Assembly: GCA_910587905.1 (NCBI GenBank)
Contig: CAJUOF010000203.1
Coordinates: forward strand, 1-34,147
DNA from: an uncultured Lachnospiraceae bacterium
GTDB lineage: Bacteria; Bacillota; Clostridia; Lachnospirales; Lachnospiraceae
Direction: 5' to 3'
DNA length: 34,147 bases
The notes under the pieces are model-generated. The model had not been told where the DNA came from. It made no database searches and saw nothing but the letters and a program-made list of their open reading frames with translations. Numbering within the stretch: the stretch's first letter is position 1; each line of letters starts with the position of its first letter. The translations under genes and the position numbers were made by a program. This document shows, piece after piece, positions 1-6,611 of this stretch.

Positions 1-507
1 AGGTTCCTCCCGGTGGATATCGGCATCCAGGAGCCGAAGAGCTCCGTGTTTACTGACCTGAAGCCGGTGATCGGCCAGATCTGGGCAGAGGCGGTCCTGC
101 GCTGGAGGCTGGGGGAGAGCATCTACCCGGATGCCGAGATGGAGAAGCAGGCGGCCATGCAGCAGGAGGACCACATGCAGGAGGACCCAAGGGAGGGGAT
201 GGTGGAGGAGTTCCTCCGGATCCCGATCCCGCCTAACTGGTATTCTAAGGATCTGGAGCAGCGCCGGATCTATATCAGAGATGGCCATAAGACCTACCAG
301 GGCGGGACCGTGGAGCGCCGGAAGGTATGCGCTGCGGAGGTCTGGGCGGAATGCTTCGGCAAGTCCCTGGGGGAGATGACGAAGCGGGACACGCGGGAGA
401 TCAACGCCATTCTTGCCAGGCTGCTAAAGGAATGGAAAAGGGAATTATTGCGATTCTGGGTGTGTTACGGGGTACAAAGGGGGTTCTGTGAAAATGTTAC
501 ACCGTAA
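1..507 (+). CDS. VapE-family (virulence-associated E) phage helicase/primase, C-terminal fragment
   Basis: The reading frame is open at the first base (R-F-L-P-V-D-I-G...), so this is the last ~168 residues of a gene cut by the contig edge; a GTG at 13 is only an internal valine. The segment matches the C-terminal part of VapE-type proteins: an RFLPVDIG stretch, then QIWAEAVLRWRLGESIYPD and an acidic EFLRIPIPPNW region. In the family this follows a P-loop superfamily 3-like ATPase used for replication of prophages and phage satellites; the ATPase itself lies outside the window. The stop codon TAA (505-507) sits inside a small palindrome. It suggests the left part of the window is the replication end of a temperate phage or phage-inducible island. 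Confidence 0.8.
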   Translation, partial: RFLPVDIGIQEPKSSVFTDLKPVIGQIWAEAVLRWRLGESIYPDAEMEKQAAMQQEDHMQEDPREGMVEEFLRIPIPPNWYSKDLEQRRIYIRDGHKTYQGGTVERRKVCAAEVWAECFGKSLGEMTKRDTREINAILARLLKEWKRELLRFWVCYGVQRGFCENVTP

Positions 508-745
508 CATTCCGATTCGATACAGAATGTTACAATGTTACAGAATGTCACATCAAATGTTCCACCGAAAAGTCAATAAAATCAATGGTTTTTCCTCATT
601 TGTAACATTGTAACATTCTATTTACCAAAACAATAAAAAACGCCAATCAAGCGGATGAAGGCGAAAAAATACGCTTTGAAACGCCTTGTACCCTTGTTTT
701 CAATAGTCTAAGTGAAAAAGCGTAAAAAATGTTTCAAATGTTACC
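493..745. repeat. Cluster of ATGTTAC-type repeats after the phage helicase gene
   Basis: The gene-poor stretch after the VapE stop is unusually AT-rich for this GC-rich contig and is full of ATGTTAC or its complement GTAACAT. An 8-bp palindrome with a 3-base loop spans 493-511, a 19-bp inverted repeat spans 524-619, and a further AAATGTTAC lies near 736-744. Similar AAATGTTAG/AAATGTTAT words recur at 1021-1040 and 1088-1096. Clustered iterons beside a replication gene are typical of phage or satellite origins or of repressor binding sites. Which one applies here is inference. Confidence 0.6.
524..619. repeat. Perfect 19-bp inverted repeat with 58-bp spacer
   Basis: The left arm, AGAATGTTACAATGTTACA (524-542), is the exact reverse complement of the right arm (601-619). 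Each arm itself holds two ATGTTACA words. It lies between the helicase-gene stop and the next small phage ORF, with no gene in between. It could be an origin element or a paired operator. Confidence 0.75.
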
Positions 746-764
746 AGGGAGAGGAGGTGAGAGG

Positions 765-824
765 ATGGGCCGTATACATGCCCACATAGTTGCGACGTCG
801 CACGGGAAGGAGGTGAGGCTGTGA
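765..824 (+). CDS. 19-residue phage peptide ORF coupled to the next gene
   Basis: A 19-codon ORF (MGRIHAHIVATSHGKEVRL) follows a very strong ribosome binding site, GAGGAGGTGAG at about 751-761. Its TGA stop overlaps the GTG start of the next gene in a GTGA arrangement (821-824), which is typical of translational coupling. The gene is not recognised. Support comes from the strong Shine-Dalgarno sequence and the overlap. It could instead be only a leader ORF that loads ribosomes for the downstream gene. Confidence 0.5.
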   Translation: MGRIHAHIVATSHGKEVRL

Positions 825-1021
825 GCGTGAAGCTCAGAGTGTCCTATGAGCGCCCGGAGGAGCTCAGGCGGGTCCTGCAGCTCCTCCACCCGGACGTGAA
901 GCGCTGGAAGGCGGCAGGGCAGACAGGGAGGTTCAAGCGGGCCTACGTGGAGCTGAGGGAGGGGAAGGAATCCGATGTTTCACCTGGTGCGGAGGCGGGG
1001 ACTCCAGAAAACCCCAGTTGA
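821..1021 (+). CDS. Small conserved-looking phage protein, unknown function
   Basis: This is a 66-residue basic protein starting with GTG at 821 behind GGAAGGAGGTG (805-815). Residues 1-45 look like a small folded helical unit rich in Arg, Leu and Lys (a PEELRRVLQLLHPDVKRWK segment); the tail is Gly/Glu/Pro-rich and probably disordered. The start overlaps the stop of the 19-codon ORF upstream, so the two are probably translationally coupled. Small proteins of this kind sit between replication and packaging genes in gut Firmicutes prophages, but I do not know a function. The 3' end lies within a direct repeat (1005-1029). Confidence 0.6.
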   Translation: MSVKLRVSYERPEELRRVLQLLHPDVKRWKAAGQTGRFKRAYVELREGKESDVSPGAEAGTPENPS

Positions 1022-1095
1022 AAATGTTAGCAAATGTTAGTATCCGGGCACCGTTACGCGCAAAAACTTCAGAAAACTTCAGTTTGAAAATGTTA
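1005..1095. repeat. Imperfect direct repeat flanking a 40-bp spacer
   Basis: The 25-nt stretch at 1005-1029 (CAGAAAACCCCAGTTGAAAA then TGTTA) reappears at 1070-1095 with two substitutions and one inserted base. The first copy overlaps the stop codon of the small phage gene; the second lies just upstream of a promoter. It could mark a recombination or deletion scar that brought replication genes next to head genes, or a duplicated regulatory site. Confidence 0.6.
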
Positions 1096-1098
1096 TGG

Positions 1099-1127
1099 TT
1101 GCGGACGGGCGCCCAGTCTGGTATAAT
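1099..1127 (+). promoter_or_regulatory. Sigma-A type promoter within the prophage remnant
   Basis: TTGCGG (1099-1104), a 17-bp spacer and a perfect TATAAT (1122-1127). Transcription would start near 1134. It drives the structured ~120-nt unit below and, by read-through, the capsid genes. Confidence 0.7.
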
Positions 1128-1133
1128 GGCCTC

Positions 1134-1256
1134 AGGGCAAACAGAATATCAGGAAGTTCCCCACGCTATCGTACTGCCAGGCGTGGAAGCCTTCGGGAGA
1201 ACGGCGCGGGAATCAGAGACCACAGGATTGCGGTTTCAGGTTCCCGCGCTTTTTTG
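1134..1256 (+). ncRNA. Candidate structured small RNA or leader ending in an intrinsic terminator
   Basis: Between the promoter at 1099-1127 and the scaffold gene lies ~120 nt with no convincing ORF but strong folding potential. CCACGC (1161-1166) pairs with GCGTGG (1181-1186). A CCTTCGGG tetraloop-like hairpin lies near 1190-1197. A 9-bp GC-rich stem, GCGCGGGAA (1204-1212) with TTCCCGCGC (1241-1249), is followed directly by a T run. A promoter, three hairpins and a terminator fit a small RNA gene or an attenuated leader for the scaffold and capsid genes. I recognise no known RNA family. Confidence 0.45.
1204..1256 (+). terminator. Intrinsic terminator upstream of the scaffold gene
   Basis: A 9-bp stem (GCGCGGGAA with TTCCCGCGC), a 28-nt loop and then TTTTTT at about 1250-1255. 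It would stop transcription from the promoter at 1099-1127 before the scaffold gene unless read-through or antitermination occurs. Confidence 0.65.
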
Positions 1257-1347
1257 CTTGCCCTTCTCTCCTCAACCCGGCAGGCGGCGGGGGAAATCCG
1301 CCTGGTCATCAGGCCCACAGGGCATAAAACAGGAAAGGAAGACAGAT

Positions 1348-1812
1348 ATGGAAACGAACACGAATGCAGGACAGGAGCCCCAGATCGGGAACGAAGGGGC
1401 TGAGAACGTACAGGGCACGCAGGAAGGGAAGGAGCAGAAGCTCTTCACCCAGGAAGAGGTGAATGGCTTCGTGCAGTCCCGCCTCACCCGTTACAGGGGG
1501 CAGACGGAGAAAGAGGTCCGGAAAGAGTATGACCAGAAGCTCCAGGAGCTGCAGGCCAGGGAGATGAGGCTCCTGGTGAAGGAGCGGCTCCATGACCGGG
1601 ATATGCCGCGGGAGCTGGCCGACATCATCACCTGTACGGACGAGGACGACCTAGACAGCAAGCTGGATGCTTTACAGAAAATATACGGCGGGAAGGGACC
1701 CGCCAGGACAGAGCAGCCCACGGGCTTCCGGATCGGGGCGCCCGGGAACGGCCATCCGCTCACCGGGCCCGATCCGGTCCGGGAGGCCATGGGGCTCAAT
1801 AGAAAGGAATGA
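1348..1812 (+). CDS. Phage capsid scaffolding protein (DUF4355-like)
   Basis: A 154-residue acidic protein. I chose the ATG at 1348 because AGGAAAGGA (1331-1339) precedes it; the longer frame reaching back to 1018 runs through the promoter and terminator and is not credible. Residues ~1-35 are a low-complexity Gln/Glu/Gly leader. EKLFTQEEVNGFVQSRLTR-like and coiled-coil KEVRKEYDQKLQELQAREMRLL segments follow, then a region typical of scaffold proteins ending in a PDPVREAMGL tail. Scaffold proteins guide assembly of the major capsid protein and are expelled or degraded. The gene stops 7 bp before the capsid gene, the usual head-module order. Confidence 0.8.
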   Translation: METNTNAGQEPQIGNEGAENVQGTQEGKEQKLFTQEEVNGFVQSRLTRYRGQTEKEVRKEYDQKLQELQAREMRLLVKERLHDRDMPRELADIITCTDEDDLDSKLDALQKIYGGKGPARTEQPTGFRIGAPGNGHPLTGPDPVREAMGLNRKE

Positions 1813-1819
1813 TGAATGA

Positions 1820-2695
1820 ATGGCTGTTGAATTAGTAACCAGATACCTGCCCTACGTGGACGAGCTGTTCGCCACGGAGAGCAAGAAGTCCCTGCCCACC
1901 AACAATGATTTCAGCTGGAACGGGGCGCATACGATCAAGGTTTATAAGGTGACCACTTCGGACATGAACGATTACGGCCGCAAGGGGCCTGCCGAAGGGA
2001 ACTGGTCCCGGTACGGCGTCGTACAGGGGCTTGACGCCACCACGGAGGAGTTCACGCTTAAGAAGGACCGGTCCTTCACATTCGCAATCGACAAGCTGGA
2101 CAAGGACGAGACGGGCGGCCAGCTGGCGGCGGCTTCGGCCCTGGCCAGGCAGATCAGGGAGAAGGTGATCCCGGAGGTGGACACCTACGTGTACAGTGTC
2201 ATGACGGCGAATGCCGGCCACAAGCCTGCTGCCGTCACCCTGACCTCCGAGAACATCTATGACGAGATCGTCAAGGCCAATACCGCCCTGGACAACGCCG
2301 AGGTTCCAGAGACCGGACGCATACTCGTGGTCACGCCTGACATCTACCAGCTGATGAAGAAGTGCAAGGACATTACGATGGAGACCAACATCGGGAATGA
2401 CATGCGGATCCGGGGTGTGATCGCAAACCTGGACGGCTGCGTGGTGGTCAAGGTCCCCGCGGTCCGCCTGGCAAAGGATTTCGGTTTCCTGGTCGCCCAT
2501 CCGTGCGCAACGGCGGCGCCGACGAAGCTGGAAGACTACAAGACGCATCAGGACCCGCCCGGCATCAGTGGCGAGCTGGTAGAAGGCCGTGTCTGTTATG
2601 ACGCCTTCGTGCTGGACAACAAAAAGAAGGCGATCTACTACCAGGCGGCCAAGGCTGCCACAGAGCAGACAGGGCAGACGACGCCGGCAGCCTGA
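1820..2695 (+). CDS. Phage major capsid protein
   Basis: A 291-residue protein placed directly after the scaffold gene. Family features: an N-terminal MAVELVTRYLPYVDELFA segment, an FSWNGAHTIKVYKVTTSDMNDY strand region, LDKDETGGQLAAASAL, and a C-terminal KKAIYYQAA end, as in HK97-fold coat proteins of clostridial phages. It would form the procapsid shell together with the scaffold protein. AAAGGA about 11 nt upstream serves as the ribosome binding site. Codon usage is GC-rich like the rest of the remnant. The gene appears intact although terminase, portal and tail genes are absent from the window. Confidence 0.85.
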   Translation: MAVELVTRYLPYVDELFATESKKSLPTNNDFSWNGAHTIKVYKVTTSDMNDYGRKGPAEGNWSRYGVVQGLDATTEEFTLKKDRSFTFAIDKLDKDETGGQLAAASALARQIREKVIPEVDTYVYSVMTANAGHKPAAVTLTSENIYDEIVKANTALDNAEVPETGRILVVTPDIYQLMKKCKDITMETNIGNDMRIRGVIANLDGCVVVKVPAVRLAKDFGFLVAHPCATAAPTKLEDYKTHQDPPGISGELVEGRVCYDAFVLDNKKKAIYYQAAKAATEQTGQTTPAA

Positions 2696-2800
2696 GTAGC
2701 CGGATAAAAGTATCAGTTTACCAACAATTGGATCGGGGCGCCCCGGGCAGAGTATCCTCCGCTGCCTGGGGCGTTCTGGACTTCGGGGGGAGGCGGCCAT

Positions 2801-3646
2801 ATGGAGAATGAACATCTGGTGCTCCGGATCCGGGCCGGGGAAGACGTGGCGGAGAACATGCTGGGCCTGATCGTGAAGCTTGCCCGGTCCTTCGGCTCCA
2901 GGGGAGAGGCCGAGGATCTGGAGCAAGAGGGATATATTGCCCTCTGCAACGCCGTGAGGGCTTACAGGCCGGAAGAAGGCACACCGTTCGCTTCTTATGC
3001 GGCGTACTGGATCAGACAGGGCATGGGCCGCTACCTGGAGAACTGCGGGCGCCCGGTCCGGATCCCGTCCGGCCAGGCGGGGCTCATGCGGAAATACCGC
3101 CGCGTATGCTCCGAATTCCAAAAGGAATTTGGCCGTGACCCTTCCGATCGGGAAGCTGCGTGCGCCCTGGGCATCCCTCACGGGCACTTGGAGAGGCTTA
3201 GGCAGGACGCGCTCATGGGGAGCGTGGGGAGCCTGGACATTCCGGTGGGGGACGAGGGGGAGACCACCCTGGGGGAGCTCCAGGCGGCCCCGGGGGACCT
3301 GGAAACGGACGTAGTCGAAGAAGTGAACCGGAAGGAGCTTAAGGCCGCCCTGTGGGGCGCTGTGGACACCCTGGAGGCAGGCCAGCGCCGGGCGGTCATC
3401 TGTAAGTACCGGGACGGGCTCAGAAATGAGCTGGTTGGGGAGCGGCTTGGGATCACGGGGAAGGAGGCCGGGCGCCTGGTGGACAAGGGCCTCCGGGAGC
3501 TTCGGAAGCCGGAGAGGCTGGACCGGATCCGGCCGTACCTGGACGGCTGGCGGTATTCCTCCGGGATGAAGGGGACCGGCGCCGAGACCTTCAAAAGGAC
3601 TTGGACCAGCGCGACGGAACGGACGGCACTCCGGTATGTGCGGTAG
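2801..3646 (+). CDS. Phage sigma-70 family RNA polymerase sigma factor
   Basis: A 281-residue sigma-70 protein. Region 2 is at roughly residues 18-90 (LIVKLARSFGSRGEAEDLEQEGYIALCNAV, then the FASYAAYWIRQGMGRYLENCGRPVRIP segment), a region-3-like block follows at ~95-140, and a region-4-like helix-turn-helix at ~180-230 (LRNELVGERLGITGKEAGRLVDKGLREL). The C-terminal ~40 residues (GTGAETFKRTWTSATERTAL) form a tail found in prophage-encoded sigma factors. It probably redirects host polymerase to late phage promoters. GGGGGGAGG lies just upstream of the ATG. It is the last prophage gene before tRNA-Ala. Confidence 0.8.
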   Translation: MENEHLVLRIRAGEDVAENMLGLIVKLARSFGSRGEAEDLEQEGYIALCNAVRAYRPEEGTPFASYAAYWIRQGMGRYLENCGRPVRIPSGQAGLMRKYRRVCSEFQKEFGRDPSDREAACALGIPHGHLERLRQDALMGSVGSLDIPVGDEGETTLGELQAAPGDLETDVVEEVNRKELKAALWGAVDTLEAGQRRAVICKYRDGLRNELVGERLGITGKEAGRLVDKGLRELRKPERLDRIRPYLDGWRYSSGMKGTGAETFKRTWTSATERTALRYVR

Positions 3647-3706
3647 TCCCCATATAGTCCCCAGGAGGGAGAAAACAGAGGGAAATGAGATATGTCCTGA
3701 ACATGA

Positions 3707-3741
3707 AAAGAGCCCGGAAACCTTGTATTTCCGGGCTCTTT
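3707..3741 (-). terminator. Terminator downstream of tRNA-Ala
   Basis: A 14-bp perfect stem (3707-3720 with 3728-3741; core GAGCCCGGAAA / TTTCCGGGCTC) with a 7-nt loop lies just after the tRNA 3' end on the minus strand and is followed by TTTT. A near-identical hairpin, including the loop, follows the displaced tRNA-Thr end at 31753-31784. The + strand could also use it to stop prophage transcription. Confidence 0.75.
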
Positions 3742-3745
3742 CTGA

Positions 3746-3818
3746 TGGAGCATAGGGGATTCGAACCCCTGGCCTCAACAATGCGAATGTTGCGCGCTCC
3801 CAACTGCGCTAATGCCCC
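3746..3818 (-). tRNA. tRNA-Ala (anticodon CGC)
   Basis: A 73-nt cloverleaf on the minus strand. The acceptor GGGGCAT pairs with ATGCTCC and carries the G3-U70 wobble that is the identity mark of alanine tRNA. The anticodon stem is CAACA/TGTTG around loop TTCGCAT, giving anticodon CGC (reads GCG). The T arm is AGGGG-TTCGAAT-CCCCT and the discriminator base is A. The CCA end is not encoded. The 3' end points at the prophage remnant, making this tRNA a plausible integration target. Confidence 0.95.
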
Positions 3819-3830
3819 GTACATTTATCC

Positions 3831-3858
3831 ATTCTATCACAACTTTGGAAAATGTAAA
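3831..3858 (-). promoter_or_regulatory. Promoter of tRNA-Ala
   Basis: On the minus strand: TTTACA (3853-3858), 16-bp spacer, TAGAAT (3831-3836), placed about 13 nt before the mature tRNA 5' end. Confidence 0.6.
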
Positions 3859-3933
3859 GAGTTTTTTTCATAATTCAGCAAATTTTTCGCCCCCGGTACC
3901 AGCAGGGGGCCGTCTTACAGACAGGATCCCGGA

Positions 3934-4914
3934 TCAACGAGACGGCATTCCCGCCAGAGCGTCCAGGATCAGCTTTCTGATGTAATCTTTCTGATACCGT
4001 CCCAGCACCGGCAGATGGTCATTGCCGATAAAGCCGCCTCCCATCAAGGCATGGCCGCCCCCGTTTCCCACTTCCTTCAGGGCCGTATGGAGCAGGTTTC
4101 CGGCATGGATGTCCGGATCCTCCGAGCGGACGGAGAGCTTCACGCCGTTCTTCCGGAACGAGAACACGACCGCCACTTCCACCTCGACCAGGGAGAGGAT
4201 GAAATCCGAAATCACGGCCACCAAGGCATCCGGACACGGGAACGGGATACCGGAGAATCCCACCTTGTCGTAGAGCTCAATGCTCTCGATGGCCGCCCCA
4301 TATGCTTTCAGGTCGGTAAACTCCATATTATTCCGTTCCAGGTCCGACAGCTTTTCCTGGTCGCAGAGCGGGAACAGGTATCCGAACATTTTAATATCCA
4401 GTTCCGTGACGCCCCTTGTAAACTGCAGGGTATCCATTTTCAGCCCGTATAGCAACGCCGTCGCCGTGTCCCGGTCAGGTGCATTCCCCGACAGGGCATA
4501 AAGCTCTGCAATCAGGGATGCGCACGCCCCGGTGATGCGCACATCCTGATACTGGTATTCGACCGGGGCAAAGGTCGGATGATGGTCGATGCAGGCGACC
4601 TCCTCCCCCACGAGATCCGTCACGTTTCCCCCGTGCTTCTGGGTGTCCACACAGATGATCCGGTCCGTCTCCTGCATGCTCCCTGCCAGACTCTCGTAAG
4701 GCGACATCCAGATCCGGAAAGCGTCCAGCATCTTGGACGCGCTCAGTTTGTCTATCTTCCCATCATAGCAGAGTGTCGCTCCCACTCCGTAAATTCGCAA
4801 AAGCTTCTGCAGGCCGTAAGCCGAAGCGATGGCGTCCGGGTCCGGAAAGTTGTGGGTCTGGATATAAACAGCGTGTCCCTGGCACAATTCGACCAGCTTC
4901 CTGATATCAGTCAT
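3934..4914 (-). CDS. DHH/DHHA1 family phosphoesterase (NrnA-like)
   Basis: A 326-residue cytoplasmic phosphoesterase. Metal-binding motifs are visible in order: THNFPDPDAIAS (residues ~20-31), a CVDTQ motif, and the family-defining IDHHPTF (~110). The C-terminal DHHA1 substrate domain carries the glycine-rich GNGGGHALMGGG (~285-296). The family includes NrnA oligoribonucleases/pAp phosphatases and related nucleotide phosphodiesterases; the exact substrate cannot be settled from sequence. The length is close to that of NrnA (~313-320). It is transcribed alone from its own promoter (4992-5020). Confidence 0.85.
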   Translation of the reverse strand: MTDIRKLVELCQGHAVYIQTHNFPDPDAIASAYGLQKLLRIYGVGATLCYDGKIDKLSASKMLDAFRIWMSPYESLAGSMQETDRIICVDTQKHGGNVTDLVGEEVACIDHHPTFAPVEYQYQDVRITGACASLIAELYALSGNAPDRDTATALLYGLKMDTLQFTRGVTELDIKMFGYLFPLCDQEKLSDLERNNMEFTDLKAYGAAIESIELYDKVGFSGIPFPCPDALVAVISDFILSLVEVEVAVVFSFRKNGVKLSVRSEDPDIHAGNLLHTALKEVGNGGGHALMGGGFIGNDHLPVLGRYQKDYIRKLILDALAGMPSR

Positions 4915-4991
4915 GGCTCTCTCCTGTCATGCTCACAAGCATGCTTATCCTCACGGGTATATCTCCTGAATCCGCATCATACATACCCTGT

Positions 4992-5020
4992 ATTTTACCA
5001 CCTTTTCCTTCGTCTGCCAA
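4992..5020 (-). promoter_or_regulatory. Promoter of the DHH phosphoesterase gene
   Basis: Minus strand: TTGGCA (5015-5020), 17-bp spacer, TAAAAT (4992-4997), about 80 bp before the ATG. The rest of the 280-bp gap up to the carboxypeptidase gene shows no ORF or clear terminator. Confidence 0.6.
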
Positions 5021-5193
5021 TAGATGTTGGAAATATGGGATCAAAAGGGAAGGGGGCCGAAATAGGAAAAACGGGCCGGCCGTCTTCCTGCCGATGCAGT
5101 CACGTGGATTGATTGCGGGAAGTCCCAATTTTGCCGGACAAGCCCCCGGACAAAGGATTGGAAAGAACATCTCTGTCGGCTACGCGTCAATCT

Positions 5194-6555
5194 TCATTCC
5201 GCAAGCATCATCTCTTCCCACATCCATTTGAGGTAATCCCCGTATCCGGCGGGCTCCACCGATTCCGCCGCCAGGATATCCACGGTCCCCAAGGTCTTCC
5301 CGTTCAGGGTGTAGGTCAGGCTTCCCACAATATCTCCTTCTGTCACCGGGGCCGTCAGGCTCTCCGGCAGGGTGACGGTCCGCTCCACGGCGGAGAAATC
5401 CTCCCCGTTCATCCCCAGGTAAGAAAATTCCCCTCCATAGCGAAGAGCCGTCTCCGGCGTCACGCCCATAGCGACGGGAAGCTTCGGAAGGGGCTCCCTG
5501 GCTTCGTCGTTATCCCGGAAGAGCCTGCAGCCGGCAAAGCCGTAATTTAAAAGGCTGGCCGCCTCCGAAAACCGCACCTTGTAGTCCGGCGCCGCCATGA
5601 CCACGGCGATCAGCTCCACGCCGTCCTTTTTGGCCGTGGCCGACAGGCAGTATTTCGCCAGGCTGGTGCTGCCGGTCTTTAACCCGGTCACCGTGAAGGA
5701 ATTGCTCATCTTCAACAGCTTGTTGGTGTTGGACAGGCAGAACTCGCTGCTCCCCTTATTCGTCACATGGGTCATGTTTTCCATCCAGATGGTGCTGTAA
5801 TTTTCGATCTCCGGGTAATTGGTGATCAGCTCTCTGCTCATGATCGCCACGTCCCGGGCGGAGGTCAGATGGGTCGCCGAGTCCGTCAGGCCGCAGCAAT
5901 CCTCAAAATTCGTCTGAGTCATCCCAAGGGCCTTCGCCCGCTCGTTCATCATCCGCACGAACTCCGATTCGCTTCCCGCTATGTATTCCGCCATGGTCAC
6001 CGCCGCGTCGTTCCCGGAGGCGATGACGATGCATTTGATCAGGGTCTCCACCGTCTGGCTCTCCCCCTCCTCCAAAAACACCTGGGAGCCTCCCATGGAT
6101 TTGGCATAGGCGCTGGTGGTCGCCTGGTCGCCCAGCGCGATCTTGCCGTCCCGAATGGCGTCAAAGATCAGGATCAGCGTCATGATCTTCGTGATGCTGG
6201 CCGGACGCAGGGCCTCGTCTGCGTTTTTTTCATAGATCACCGTCCCCGTGGAGGCTTCCATCAAAATAGCGGAGTGGGCCGTAATCCCCAGATCTGCCTG
6301 CTGCCCGCCAGACGCCCCCGGCTGCGCTTCCTCACCTCCTGCCGCCCCTGGCTGCACTTCTGCTTCCGTATGCCCCTCCGTTCCCGTCTGTACTTCCGTC
6401 TCACTCTCCGCCTCCGACTGCCCCCCTGCCGCCTCCGTCTCCGGAGACAACAAAAACGGCCGTCCCCCTTCTGCCGCCAGCACCGGACACCACAAAGAAA
6501 GCGCCAGGCAAAGCGACAAAAGGAACACTGCCATTCGTTGAAATGATCGTTTCAT
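5194..6555 (-). CDS. dacA: D-alanyl-D-alanine carboxypeptidase (S11 family, PBP5/DacA-like)
   Basis: A 453-residue secreted or membrane-attached enzyme that removes the terminal D-Ala of peptidoglycan stem peptides. It has a signal peptide (residues ~1-28, ending ...PVLAAEGG) and then an unusual ~65-residue low-complexity linker rich in Glu, Gly, Thr and Gln before the catalytic domain. The serine-hydrolase motifs are complete: SITK (SxxK), SGN (SxN) and KTGS. A beta-rich C-terminal domain follows, and the last ~18 residues (YLKWMWEEMM) look amphipathic, as in the PBP5 membrane anchor. A GGAG lies 8 nt before the ATG. The gene starts 56 bp after galE on the same strand and may be co-transcribed with it. 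Confidence 0.9.
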   Translation of the reverse strand: MKRSFQRMAVFLLSLCLALSLWCPVLAAEGGRPFLLSPETEAAGGQSEAESETEVQTGTEGHTEAEVQPGAAGGEEAQPGASGGQQADLGITAHSAILMEASTGTVIYEKNADEALRPASITKIMTLILIFDAIRDGKIALGDQATTSAYAKSMGGSQVFLEEGESQTVETLIKCIVIASGNDAAVTMAEYIAGSESEFVRMMNERAKALGMTQTNFEDCCGLTDSATHLTSARDVAIMSRELITNYPEIENYSTIWMENMTHVTNKGSSEFCLSNTNKLLKMSNSFTVTGLKTGSTSLAKYCLSATAKKDGVELIAVVMAAPDYKVRFSEAASLLNYGFAGCRLFRDNDEAREPLPKLPVAMGVTPETALRYGGEFSYLGMNGEDFSAVERTVTLPESLTAPVTEGDIVGSLTYTLNGKTLGTVDILAAESVEPAGYGDYLKWMWEEMMLAE

Positions 6556-6611
6556 AAAATCTGCTCCGTGGTCTCCTCATTCCTTCTATATTTATGAGGC
6601 CCGGGCAGATT

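Noticed and set aside
1018-1347. N-terminal extension of the scaffold gene back to 1018
   Set aside because: The extension crosses a consensus promoter and a terminator, and the ATG at 1348 has the ribosome binding site.
1832-3781. 649-codon minus-strand open frame opposite the capsid and sigma genes
   Set aside because: It is antisense to two well-supported phage genes, is proline/arginine-rich with no known motif, and arises from GC-rich codon bias.
3891-3912. GCCCCC/GGGGGC hairpin after the DHH phosphoesterase gene as a terminator
   Set aside because: The stem is not followed by a T run on the minus strand, so terminator function is not supported.
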